NCBI GenBank assembly: GCA_964634615.1
Contig: CAZWLQ010000010.1
Span: 1-28,957, forward strand
DNA from: EsbW-18 sp964634615
GTDB taxonomy: Bacteria; Patescibacteriota; Minisyncoccia; Phycocordibacterales; EsbW-18
DNA: 28,957 bases
Direction of reading: 5' to 3'
A program made the position numbers and the translations under genes. Of this stretch, positions 12,792 to 21,870 are shown piece by piece. Positions within the stretch are counted from its first letter, which is position 1, and every line of letters starts with the position of its first letter. The notes beneath the pieces were generated by a model, which saw only the letters and a program-made list of their open reading frames with translations, ran no database searches and was not told the DNA's origin.

Positions 12792-15700
12792 TTAAACTGC
12801 TGGTTCTTCTGACGACGTCTCTTCAGCCGGTGACCCCTCTTCTTCTAAGGGCTTGTCTTCTGCTGGCTGCTCTTCTTCAGGAAGCCCCTCTTCAAGCACT
12901 GTTTCATCGTTCGGAGTTTCTTCTGGTGGAGTCTCTTCCTCTCTCGGCTCTTCTTCCGGAACACTCGGCACTTTGATGTCGGCATCGTTAAGAAGATCCT
13001 TAAGCTCGTTTTCGGTTACACATGTCTCACCAATGCAGAGTTTATTGGTATTCACCTCGTCCGCGGTGATTTTTTGAACAATCAACTCAACAAAATTTCC
13101 GATTGAGCCGGAGACTGATTGTCCTGCCGCTGCAAGTTGCTCCTCGATCGCATCGAGACGATCCGCAAGCTCTTGAATACTTTTCACTACCAGCGCGACG
13201 ATGTCTTCGTAGCGCACACCTCGCGGGGTATTTCCATTAGGTTCATAGAACATCAAGCGCGCATCCACATCTTCCACTTCCTCAGCAATAAAACCAATAC
13301 GCTCTTCTCCGGTCGCATTTTCTTTATATGACACCGCACGAAGTTTGCGGAGGTCAGAAAGATCAAGGCTCAGATCTTCGATATCGTGCTTGAAACGGAG
13401 CGATGATGCCAAACAGGTGTCTGCGCCAGAGTTGTACTGAATCTCTTTTGTCACGGTATCAATACAAACTGCGTCACCTGATCCTGTGCTCAATCCGTCA
13501 AACCCGACGGTTCCAGTAACCGTGAGTTTATATCCAGGTGTTGTTGTTGCGATACCAACATTACCCGTACCCGCTGGTGTGAGAAGTACGTGGAGATTGT
13601 CCCCGCCCGTGCCAGCAGTCTGTGCAGAAAGAGAAACGTAATTTCCTTGTGAGCCAGAAAGTGACAACCGTTCATAATTTGAGGAGTTGGTCTGCGTGTT
13701 GTAAAGATTTAGTGTTTGTTGGTTCGCTGCGTTGCGTATTGCGAGTACACCAGCATCATCGCGTCTCAACATAAGATCTCCTGTGCCTGTAGGATCAAGA
13801 CCGCTATCGGTCCACGATAGGGCCCCCGTGCTCGCAAATGCCATCCCGCCACTGTTGCCATCGAACATGATGCGATCAAATACGTCATTCACTACCAAGC
13901 GATTTCCTCCTATGTTTCGAAAACTCCAATCGGAGCTTCCTGCAGATTGGATAACGAGACGTTTATCATTTCCAACATATGTCCATCCCGTCGAGCTTGC
14001 CACAAAGAAATCCAGAGAAGATGTTCCGACGGCAAAGCGTGGATCATTAGTAGCAAGTGTGGAAGTACCCACATATACATTCTCAAGATCGTAGTCGAAC
14101 GAGCCACCGTCGGTCCATTCCGACGCAACAGTAATACCAAGACTCGATGTCGCAACCCAATCCAAGCCCGTTCCTGTTGATGTGAGCACCATGCCAGCGT
14201 CACCACCACTACCGGCTGTATCCGCCAATTTTCCTGTTGGATGAAGAACTCCCGCAAAGGTGGACGTCGCGGTTGTTGATGTTGCGGTAAAGTAACTTGC
14301 CTTAAGTGCGCCTCCACCCGCAGTGCCGTCACTGACACGAAGGACACCAGCGGAGTCACGGACCAATCCAACATCGATACCGGTTCCAGGATCGGTTGCG
14401 TTGGCACTCCATGTGATGGTCGAATTGTTTCCTATCTGAAACTGGTCTGCACTTGGAAGAAGCGCGAAACGAACTGTTCCTGTGGTGCTATACAAATGAA
14501 AACGTGAATCTCCGGTACGCATGCTGGCATATCCTGTTGCACCGCTGTCACTAAATGTTTGAAAATTGTTCCCTTCTCCTGAGATAAAGACGTTTGACGC
14601 GAGACCAACACGGTTAGTGTCTTCGATTGTGATACCGCTGTTCTGAATAATCTTCCCTGTTGTAAGGTCAAAGCGTGCAATTGCATTGTCTGTTGCTGAT
14701 GCCGGACCAACAACATTTCCAAAACCTAAGGAAGTTGTTGCAACCCAGGAAAGCCCAGTGCCGGTTGATTGGAGAAGTTGTCCTGAACTCCCACCACTAC
14801 CGGCTGTATCCGCCAATTTTCCTGTTGGATGAAGAACTCCCGCAAACGTCGAAGTTGCTGTTGTTGATGTGGCACTAAAATAGTCTGCAAGAAGCGCACC
14901 ACCGCCGGTAGAGCCATTGCTAATGCGAAGAATACCTGCGGAGTCACGAGCGAGGCCTATATCAGCAGCATTATCAGTAGCACTTACTCCGCTTGCAAAC
15001 GTAATTGACCCAGCTGACGACATTCGAAATGTTGCAAAATCTTCAGCGAGAAAGAATGTGCCGTTTGTCGCAACAAATTGATTTGCCCGAACCTTTGCTC
15101 CGTTACTGCCCGTATCGTCAGCAAAAAAGTTAAATTGTGCTGCGCCACTTGAATTTGTGATAGACATTGACCCATTAACACCGCTGCCGACGAACTTAAG
15201 GAGTCCTTTTGTCCCGTGCGATGTTGAGTTGAAGGTAAGACTTTCGCTTGCACCAGTGCCACCAATAAGGGTTTGTCCCCCGCTTCGTCCCGCCAGAAGT
15301 GCATATTGCGTGTGATCATCATCCGTTAATCCGGTGAGACCACCGTGGTCAGAAATGATGCCGAGCGACGATGTCGCAACCGTCGTCCACGCGGTTCCTG
15401 CACTGTTACCAATCAAAAGTTCATTTGCGTTCACCGTGCTCGTACCGGTGCCACCCCTCCCCGCAGCAAGCGTGCCGATCCACGACGGTGTAAATGTATG
15501 TGTTGAACCTGAGGAGACAATTGTCAAACCAATGTTCGTGTCAGATGATGATGCAAACGTTTGCGATGCGCCCGAGAGGCCACCGAGTGATGTGATGCCG
15601 CCAACCGCCGCCGCTTCCCACGTGAGTGCGCCGTTACCGTCAGTCGTCAGAACATAGTTGTCAGTGCCGTCAGCCGATGGAAAGAGATATTCAACACCGT

Positions 15701-16914
15701 TGAGTGTTGTTGATCCGGTAACCGCAAGTGTTGCTGCAGCAAGGTCGTCCGAAAATGTTCCGTCCGTACCGATGAGAGCTCCGGTGAGCGTGCCCCCGGT
15801 GAGCGCCAAATATCCCGAGAGATCGACATCGCTGCTGTCATCATTGAGCTCCGTGTGCGGAGAACGCATAGCTCGACTGATGAGTGGTGTGAGTTCGTTA
15901 CGCAAACCACCAATCATTACTGCAACGTCAGCGATTGAAATAGATGATGAGCGCAAATAGGAAGGAATGTAGACCGGCTGAATCGGAGGAGACGGTGGTT
16001 CTGATGGAAACACGACAACAGTTGGAGGTGGAGTGGTGCCTGTCGGTTGTATGTTTGAGACAACTTCCTTATCGCGTGGTGGTGTTTGATTGGATACAGC
16101 AATTTCATCTCCTCCGTCTCCACCAAAAAACCTCCCCCACATGTTGCTAAAAAACAGAACGATTGAGTCACCAATAGAATCGAGGTTGGGAAGTGCGTTG
16201 ACCGCAGCAATTTGTCGCGATGCTTCAGGCAATAACCCTCGGCTTACCCGATTTGAACTATGTGCTGCAGCGCCAAGTCGTACAACACCCTGCCGGATAT
16301 CGCTCCCCGAATCCCGCAGTGCATCTTCCATTTCGTATACCACGCTTCCTATACCAAAATCATTGCCAGCAAATGCCTCGATTGCGGGATGAACGGCTGC
16401 AAGGATACCATCCGGAGTATTGCCGATGCGATCAAACCCTTTTCCGATTTCTTCGCCAAACGCATAGCCAGCATCGTTGCTCTCCTGCATCACAAGCGCA
16501 AATGCATGCGCCGTTTCTTCAAAACCTTCAAGAAGGCCTTCGGCAACGTCGGTTGCGGNNNNNNNNNNAAAAGGCATCGCCCGCAGAAGCGATGCCTTGG
16601 TATGTCGCTTTATGTACCTTTTTGTTTGCGTCACCAATCGTATCAAGAAATTCCGTGACAGTCTGAAGTGCAAATGCATGTGCTGCTCGTCCGCCTCCAC
16701 CAACAATCCTGCCGGACTGTGCGCCCGTGGTCTCAATCAAAGCAACGAATTCATTGACTGTTTCAAGAGCAAATTGCTCGGGATGCACAAACAATCCCCT
16801 CATTTCTACTGAGTTTGCCGATACGATGCATGGGATAATAAGCGCTACAACAAAAAGGTAACGGAAAAACCCACCTGGTGTGAAAGGTTTTCGATGCGGC
16901 ATATGACCAACCAT
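12792..16914 (-). CDS. large surface fibre/adhesin with C-terminal peptidase S74 chaperone, interrupted by an N gap
   Basis: This secreted protein of about 1370 residues is one gene split by 10 N at 16559-16568. The 5' part starts MVGHMPHRKPFTPGG, has a signal peptide ending near IVSANS, and reaches the gap in one frame. The 3' part, from ATDVAEGLLEGFEETAHAF on, continues in another frame to the stop at 12792. AHAFAL occurs on both sides of the gap. A Pro-rich stretch, then phage-fibre-like segments (GGTLTGALIG; repeated GLxRDSAGxLRxS and ATSTTATSTFAGVLHPTG), precede SSLRFKHDIEDLS (about 13410-13370), the start of an S74 intramolecular chaperone that trimerises fibres and can autocleave. A Glu/Pro-rich tail of about 60 residues follows. 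S74 fibres act in attachment; binding partner here is unknown. The start could also be the ATG at 16902. Confidence 0.87.
14203..14258. repeat. 56-bp direct repeat copy 1 inside the fibre gene
   Basis: This stretch is identical to 14791-14846 and encodes the FAGVLHPTGKLADTAGSGG module. The surrounding codons of the two modules are also similar but diverged, indicating internal duplication. Confidence 0.92.
14791..14846. repeat. 56-bp direct repeat copy 2 inside the fibre gene
   Basis: Identical to 14203-14258. The two copies are 588 bp (196 codons) apart and in the same frame, consistent with duplication of a fibre module. Confidence 0.92.
16559..16568. other. assembly gap (10 N)
   Basis: Ten undetermined bases. 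The reading frame differs by one position on the two sides, which is resolved if the true gap length is a multiple of three, so 10 is a placeholder rather than a measured length. The flanking protein sequence contains a repeated AHAFAL motif, a plausible cause of the assembly break. Confidence 0.95.
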
Positions 16915-16969
16915 TACATCATATAACGATTTGGTCTCTTTCTCGCCCTTTAAAAAGATATCTGTGGAC

Positions 16970-16998
16970 AAAAAACGAAAATCCCCCGCAGTGCGGGG
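16970..16998 (-). terminator. intrinsic terminator upstream of the fibre gene
   Basis: CCCCGCA and TGCGGGG (16992-16998 and 16984-16990 on the minus strand) form a GC-rich hairpin followed by GATTTTCGTTTTTTG. It would stop transcripts coming from 17095-19290 or from the small-RNA promoter before the fibre gene. Confidence 0.8.
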
Positions 16999-17053
16999 AA
17001 CTTTCGTAGAACATCTACATAGCAGTAGCGTTTGCACGCATATCTGCACTCAC
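16970..17053 (-). ncRNA. candidate 80-90 nt small RNA
   Basis: Between a TTGCTT-N17-TACTAT promoter and the terminator lies a short stretch that folds compactly on the minus strand: GCAG...CUGC enclosing GCGU-GCAA-ACGC (a GNRA-type loop), then GUAG-AUGUU-CUAC, then the terminator hairpin. No open reading frame of useful length is present. It could be a free small RNA or an attenuating leader of the fibre gene that begins 56 nt after the terminator. I do not recognise its class. Confidence 0.4.
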
Positions 17054-17060
17054 GAGAGCC

Positions 17061-17089
17061 ATAGTATCATACTTCACCAATAAAAGCAA
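17061..17089 (-). promoter_or_regulatory. promoter downstream of the ligase gene
   Basis: TTGCTT (17084-17089), a 17-bp spacer and TACTAT (17061-17066) on the minus strand start 6 nt after the stop codon of the ligase gene. It would drive the small RNA and, with read-through, the fibre gene. Confidence 0.5.
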
Positions 17090-17094
17090 GTACT

Positions 17095-19290
17095 TTATTT
17101 TACGATGACACTTTTGCCCGCCTTCAATGCTTCAATCATTTGCTGTCCTTGCGTTTTGAACTGATCATTCAAGAAAATTGCGCGCTCGAGGTGTTCAATC
17201 GCTTTTGGTCGATCATCCGCGTTATTCGTATTGATGTAAATGACCGCAAGTGAAAGTCGTGTCTGGAAGTCATCTTGCGGAGACATTTGTGCAAGGCGTT
17301 GCTCAAGAATAGCGGCGACCTTCATCGTAGCGCCTTGCTCCTTATACGCACTGAGTAAAATTGAGTTATCAATAGCGGTCGTCCCAAAACGTTCGGTCAA
17401 CATCCGCTCTCCTTCAACAATCCGGCCACTCGAAATGAGTGCTGCTGCATAATACGTCAGCGCCTCATCGTTCTCCGGCAATATGTCATATGCCTCTTTG
17501 AATGTTGCGATAGCAGCATCAAACTCTCCTGCGTTGAGGTAGGTTCGTGCAATTTCATAAAGAAAGTTCTGACGTGCAGGATTCACGGTAAGCGCGCTTC
17601 GAAAGACATCAATACCCTCCTCATCGGCACCTGTATTGGAGAGCGCATACCCGAGGAAGAAGAGCGGTCGTGTGTTCAGAGGATCTGCTGCAACGCTTGC
17701 CTCCAACTCTGCGCGTGCGCGCGATGTAAATGCTTCTTTTATACTGTCCGCTGCGTTGCTCTTCCATACACGAATTGATGTCTGTACGAGTTGCTCGCGA
17801 GATTCTTCTCGACCAAGCCCCGACAGTGCGAGTGTCTCATCATAGAAAAGCAGCGCCGAATCATAGCGGCCTCCATAATCTTCCTTGAGTGCATGAATGA
17901 GCGTCTGTGAACGTGCAATATATGGCACATTCAAAAAGTAGATGAGTGCGCAGGCAACAACAACGCCACCGAACATCACCACGCTCGGACGGATGGTGGG
18001 TGCCGTGTCGTTAATGATATGCATCTGTGGTTGTTCAATGTACGTTCGATGTGCGTGAATATACGCAAGTATCATTGCAAAGTAGATGTAACTGATGAGG
18101 TTATCGAAGACGAAGATGTTGTGGAACGCATATGCGGCAAAGAGCCCCGTGAACAATGCCTTCTCCGGAAGCGAGAATGTGCTTTTCCAAAGCATAACAA
18201 TACCCGCACCAAACAGGAGAAGGTACGAGAGAAGCCCGAGGAGACCTCCTGCAATCAGCCAGTCAATGAAAACGTTGTGTGCGCGATCAAACCACGGCTC
18301 CTGTTTGTACATGATCGGGTCGTAGTATTTTCCGAACACGACGATGAAGTTGTCTTGCCCCCATCCAAGAAGTGGCCGCTCTTTGAAACCCTCCCAGGCA
18401 ATGCTCGTCCACAGCGTGATACGAGATTCGACGGTAGTGTCAGTGAGTGAAATATTGGCGATGCGGGATAGCACCGGACTCTCGGCAACGAAGGATGCAT
18501 TACGGAAGATGAAGAATGCTCCTGTTGCGATGATGATGAGCGCAACTGTTCCACCAGCGAGACGACGTAGACGAGGATACGATGACCCTCGGACAAAGAT
18601 AATGAGCGCAGAGAGACCCAAGCCACCAAGTAATCCGAGGAGTGTTCCTCGCGTTCCGGTGTTATACAGTGCAATCACTTGTGCGATACCGGCGAGACCG
18701 TAGAGACCAACAATAAATTTTTCCGCACGATGTCTATATGCAAGGAGGAGTGTGATAAAGATATTGAAGAGCAAATAGACTGCAAAGTATGTTGGGTTAC
18801 CAAGCGTTGCGTCGATACGCGCATCGGCGCCAGGAGCAACATTCGCCATTTCAGAAAATGCAATGAAGGAGAGGGCGACGCTCACGATAACCGACGAATT
18901 GAAAAGCGTGTTCCACAATTTTTCTGTCTTCAACACAGAGCCGAGGACAAAGAGATACCCTGCAAGGTGAAGGATTGCAATGAATCCCTCCATACGTTCA
19001 TAGTTACTCCAAAAACTCCTGAGTGGATTGATGCCGGTCATGTCTGCGAGGCCGACAATAATCGTGAACACCGCCATTGCGAGGAAAATCCACGAACGCT
19101 TTGGACGGCATTCAATAGACACGAGTGCTAGAACTGCCCATGCCACAAGCATCACCTCAACAATGATTCGGAATGCGAAGTTCTTCCCGGTTATGAACGG
19201 AAAGTACATCGAATCTGTAACAAAAAGTGGAATAAGAAGTACTGCGAAGGCGCCGCCAATCGCAACCCATCGGGCTATTTTTTCAATCAT
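17095..19290 (-). CDS. O-antigen ligase/polymerase-like membrane protein with C-terminal TPR repeats
   Basis: This 731-residue protein has about 11-13 membrane helices over its first 430 residues with the Wzy_C/O-antigen-ligase signature: YNTGTRGTLLGLLGGLG, then a large outer loop with RITLWTSIAWEGFKERPLLGWGQ-type residues and DRAHNVFIDWLIAGGLLGLLSY. Such proteins join or polymerise lipid-linked polysaccharide units on the outer face of the membrane. From about residue 515 to 710 the sequence becomes helical repeats of TPR type (for example RPLFFLGYALSNTGADEEGIDVFRSAL, given here in outline), likely extracytoplasmic and used for protein contact. ATG at 19290 follows an extended -10 (TGGTATAGT) by only 9 nt, so the transcript is nearly leaderless. 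It is the last gene, read right to left, of the surface-glycan locus. Confidence 0.9.
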   Translation of the reverse strand: MIEKIARWVAIGGAFAVLLIPLFVTDSMYFPFITGKNFAFRIIVEVMLVAWAVLALVSIECRPKRSWIFLAMAVFTIIVGLADMTGINPLRSFWSNYERMEGFIAILHLAGYLFVLGSVLKTEKLWNTLFNSSVIVSVALSFIAFSEMANVAPGADARIDATLGNPTYFAVYLLFNIFITLLLAYRHRAEKFIVGLYGLAGIAQVIALYNTGTRGTLLGLLGGLGLSALIIFVRGSSYPRLRRLAGGTVALIIIATGAFFIFRNASFVAESPVLSRIANISLTDTTVESRITLWTSIAWEGFKERPLLGWGQDNFIVVFGKYYDPIMYKQEPWFDRAHNVFIDWLIAGGLLGLLSYLLLFGAGIVMLWKSTFSLPEKALFTGLFAAYAFHNIFVFDNLISYIYFAMILAYIHAHRTYIEQPQMHIINDTAPTIRPSVVMFGGVVVACALIYFLNVPYIARSQTLIHALKEDYGGRYDSALLFYDETLALSGLGREESREQLVQTSIRVWKSNAADSIKEAFTSRARAELEASVAADPLNTRPLFFLGYALSNTGADEEGIDVFRSALTVNPARQNFLYEIARTYLNAGEFDAAIATFKEAYDILPENDEALTYYAAALISSGRIVEGERMLTERFGTTAIDNSILLSAYKEQGATMKVAAILEQRLAQMSPQDDFQTRLSLAVIYINTNNADDRPKAIEHLERAIFLNDQFKTQGQQMIEALKAGKSVIVK

Positions 19291-19299
19291 ATGGAGAAG

Positions 19300-19308
19300 A
19301 CTATACCA
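19300..19308 (-). promoter_or_regulatory. extended -10 of the ligase gene, leaderless arrangement
   Basis: TGGTATAGT on the minus strand ends 9 nt before the ATG at 19290; the inferred transcript leader is only about 3 nt. Confidence 0.55.
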
Positions 19309-19315
19309 TGCAATT

Positions 19316-19334
19316 CCCCCTATTCCACAGGGGG
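19316..19334. terminator. GC hairpin after the 19343-20053 methyltransferase
   Basis: CCCCCT and AGGGGG pair around a 7-nt loop, 9 nt after the methyltransferase stop. No T-tract follows, so termination may be weak. Confidence 0.45.
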
Positions 19335-19342
19335 TGTGCCGA

Positions 19343-20053
19343 TTACTTCTTTTGGCCTGTTATACGCAAAAGGTCCGCGTAGTGTTCATCCTCAACCCAT
19401 TCATGGTATTTCTTCGGTGGATAGACAAATGCAGTGTTATTTTTTGCAACCACATACATGTGCGGAGCAACAAGACATGCCAACCCATCAAGAAATCGGT
19501 TCTTAAAAAAGAAGCCCCGAACATCGAGTATCTTCCAGCCGGCCCGTTCGACAGTGAAACGGAGCGTTCTGCGGGTAAAAAAATTGATGTGGTTTGATGC
19601 AAACACGCCCCGAAATCGTGTGAATCTTGTTAAACCAGGAAGCACTGGGAACACGGGCACCCCGAGCAGCAAGAGACCATCATCGGTCACTGTTTTTTTA
19701 AGATGCATCAGAAACGCATGTGGCGCGAGCAAGTGCTCAAAGAGATTATTTGCCCACACTGCTTCAAAACGCTTACCGAGCGATGCTTGATCGAGGCGTT
19801 CTGCGTTGCCGAAACGAATATCAAGACCTTGCGTTGCCCCATAGTCAACTTCGTCCGAAGCAGTGGTGATACCAACACTCCCTAATCCAAAATGCTTAAG
19901 GTATTGTCCGTGGCCACATCCGAGGTCAAGCACGCTCTTCTCTCCAAGTCCGTGCGACGCACGTAAGTTCGCAAACGTGCGTGACTTCGAGACGGCGTCA
20001 AACAATTCTGTCCTCCATGACTCGTTATCCGAATGATTCTTGTCTGTATCCAT
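19343..20053 (-). CDS. class I SAM-dependent methyltransferase
   Basis: The 236-residue protein has the Rossmann-type methyltransferase core: motif I VLDLGCGHG (41-49) for SAM binding, an acidic turn after strand 2, then FEAVWANNLFEHLLAPHAFL (motif IV region with LFEHL) and a DDGLLLLGVP strand. It resembles the Methyltransf_11/23 enzymes common in polysaccharide loci, which methylate sugars or glycolipids; its actual acceptor cannot be read from sequence. ATG at 20053 was chosen because a further in-frame TTG at 20080 overlaps the likely -10 (TATACC, 20071-20076). It is divergent from the flippase gene at 20154, sharing a 100-bp promoter region. Confidence 0.88.
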   Translation of the reverse strand: MDTDKNHSDNESWRTELFDAVSKSRTFANLRASHGLGEKSVLDLGCGHGQYLKHFGLGSVGITTASDEVDYGATQGLDIRFGNAERLDQASLGKRFEAVWANNLFEHLLAPHAFLMHLKKTVTDDGLLLLGVPVFPVLPGLTRFTRFRGVFASNHINFFTRRTLRFTVERAGWKILDVRGFFFKNRFLDGLACLVAPHMYVVAKNNTAFVYPPKKYHEWVEDEHYADLLRITGQKK

Positions 20054-20136
20054 GTGCCGTAGAAGGTAGTGGTATAGCAACGTACAAACGTTGTTGGGTC
20101 GTACTCGCCAAGTATAGCGCTTTTCTGCGAACGAGC

Positions 20137-20142
20137 TACACT
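20137..20142 (+). promoter_or_regulatory. possible -10 of the flippase gene
   Basis: TACACT ends 11 nt before the ATG at 20154 on the plus strand, again implying a leader of only a few nucleotides. No -35 box is clear. Confidence 0.35.
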
Positions 20143-20153
20143 ACATATCGCAT

Positions 20154-21410
20154 ATGGGTTTCGTAAAAGAAAAGATTCTCCGGTGGCTACGCTGGAGTGA
20201 GCAGTACACAAAAACTGACATGGTCTACTTGGCAAAGGGCAGTGGCCTACTTGGGTTTGGGCAACTTGTGAGTGCATCGGCAGGATTCATAACAGCACTG
20301 GTCTTTGCAAATTTTCTCCCCAAAGAAACCTACGGCGTGTACAAATTTATACTGTCGATGGCAGCCCTACTCTCCGTAACAACGCTCTCTGGCATCGGCG
20401 TTGCTGTGACCCGAGCCGTTGCCCGTGGCTTTGACGGAGCAATGGACGAAGCGATGCGAACAAAGTTCCGCTGGGGACTACTTGGAAGCGTTGCGAGTGC
20501 TGCGCTCACAGGTTACTACTACATGCAGGGGAATACCGTACTTGCCCTGTCATTTTTTGTTGTCGCGCTTTTCCTACCAGCGATGGAGGCCTTCGGCGTG
20601 TACGATTCTTTTCTCCAAGGTAAAAAAGAGTTCGGCGTGTCGTTGAAGTATTCAATCGCATCAAAAATCCTGTCGATTATTGCATTGGTAGTCACTGTTC
20701 TTCTTACGGACAACGTGTTTCTTCTCTTGTTGGCATACTTTGTACCCTTTACCCTCACTCGATTTGTTTTTTTGCGCCACGTACGGCATCTCTACAAGAC
20801 AAACGACACGAAGGAACCGGGCATGACCACCTTTGGCAATCACTTGAGTATCATGGGAATACTTGGAGTAGTTGCAAACCAGCTTGATAAATTACTTGTA
20901 TTTAATTTCTTGGGGGCGACAGAACTCGCGGCATACGCGATTATTTCTGCACCGGTTGATCAAGTAAAAGCACTTGTTGATAATGTTTCAAAAATAGCGC
21001 TTCCCAAATTCTCTCAGCAATCGGAGTCTGCTATACGCGGGACAATTTGGAGACGAATGTTCCTTCTCCTGATTGGTCTCGTTACCCTATCATTGCTGTA
21101 TTGGATTGCCGTTCCCTTCCTATTCCCTATCTTCTTTCCTCAATACGTAGAATACGCTTTTCTGTCGCAACTCTTTGGTCTTTCCATCATCAGCTTTGCA
21201 CTCTTTATTCCACTGCAAATACTTCAAAGCAAACAAGAGACGAAACGACTCTATGTTCTCAACACCTTTGCATCTGTTATGCAAATAATTCTCTCTGCAA
21301 TCGCCGTTGTTTTATACGGACTCGTCGGAGTCGTACTTGCGCGTGTTATCGCGCGCCTCCTCAATGTTTCTATTTTCCTTATCGCCCTTCGCTCGACTCT
21401 TCAAAAGTAA
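20154..21410 (+). CDS. polysaccharide flippase (Wzx/MOP superfamily)
   Basis: The 418-residue protein has about 12 membrane helices and the N-terminal pattern of Wzx-type flippases: a short amphipathic start, KGSGLLGFGQLVSASAGF in helix 1, then a LPKETYGVYKFILS loop, the 'x-x-Y-G-x-Y/[KR]' signature of the family. It would move lipid-linked oligosaccharides across the membrane before polymerisation or ligation by the 17095-19290 protein. It is the only confident plus-strand gene in the window. Its 3' end overlaps the convergent acyltransferase gene by 32 nt. No Shine-Dalgarno site precedes the ATG. Confidence 0.92.
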   Translation: MGFVKEKILRWLRWSEQYTKTDMVYLAKGSGLLGFGQLVSASAGFITALVFANFLPKETYGVYKFILSMAALLSVTTLSGIGVAVTRAVARGFDGAMDEAMRTKFRWGLLGSVASAALTGYYYMQGNTVLALSFFVVALFLPAMEAFGVYDSFLQGKKEFGVSLKYSIASKILSIIALVVTVLLTDNVFLLLLAYFVPFTLTRFVFLRHVRHLYKTNDTKEPGMTTFGNHLSIMGILGVVANQLDKLLVFNFLGATELAAYAIISAPVDQVKALVDNVSKIALPKFSQQSESAIRGTIWRRMFLLLIGLVTLSLLYWIAVPFLFPIFFPQYVEYAFLSQLFGLSIISFALFIPLQILQSKQETKRLYVLNTFASVMQIILSAIAVVLYGLVGVVLARVIARLLNVSIFLIALRSTLQK

Positions 21411-21870
21411 TAGTTTTTAGAACCTGACCTGGGTTACCAACAACAACGACACCGGGTGGAACGTCTTTTGTTACGACCGACCCTGCTCCTATGACGCTAT
21501 CTTCTCCTATCGTCACCCCCGGATTCACCATGGCGCCCGAGCCAATCCACACGCCATCATGAATCGTAATTGGCTTGCTCATGTGCACGCGTTTTTCTCT
21601 CCGTTTTGAGACATCCAATCCTCCCGTGTTGAGAATGCAGTGTGGAGAAAGATGTACGTGACTGCCAATAGTGATGTTCGTACGCGCATTCAATACAACA
21701 CCTTCGTTGAGGGTCGATCGTTCTCCAACGACGATATTTTGCGGGCTATACACCTTAATCCTGCCGTACACAATAAACGCCCCTGATTGCTTATTGAAAA
21801 AAAGACGCCACCACATGGTTCGAATTCTATTCACATACATCGTACAGAGTGAAAAAAGTGTGTGTCTCAT
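21379..21870 (-). CDS. hexapeptide-repeat O-acyltransferase
   Basis: This 163-residue protein is a left-handed beta-helix acyltransferase. Hexapeptide turns run from about residue 42 (IVVGERSTLNEGVVLNARTN, outline) to ITIHDGVWIGSGAMVNPGVTIG and SVIGAGSVVTKDVPPGVVVVGNP, the usual C-terminal signature of the NodL/LacA/WbbJ type. It likely acetylates a sugar hydroxyl of the surface polysaccharide using acetyl-CoA. The catalytic His is probably the one in SHVHLSPH. The N-terminus (MRHTLFSLCTMYVNRIRTMWWRLFF) is hydrophobic and basic, suggesting membrane association. The start overlaps the FkbM gene stop by 4 nt, and the end overlaps the flippase on the opposite strand. Confidence 0.92.
   Translation of the reverse strand: MRHTLFSLCTMYVNRIRTMWWRLFFNKQSGAFIVYGRIKVYSPQNIVVGERSTLNEGVVLNARTNITIGSHVHLSPHCILNTGGLDVSKRREKRVHMSKPITIHDGVWIGSGAMVNPGVTIGEDSVIGAGSVVTKDVPPGVVVVGNPGQVLKTITFEESSEGR

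Noticed and set aside
16528..17049. Separate 173-residue protein upstream of the fibre
   Set aside because: Its frame runs into the N gap and the signal peptide and sequence continue the fibre gene once the gap length is corrected.
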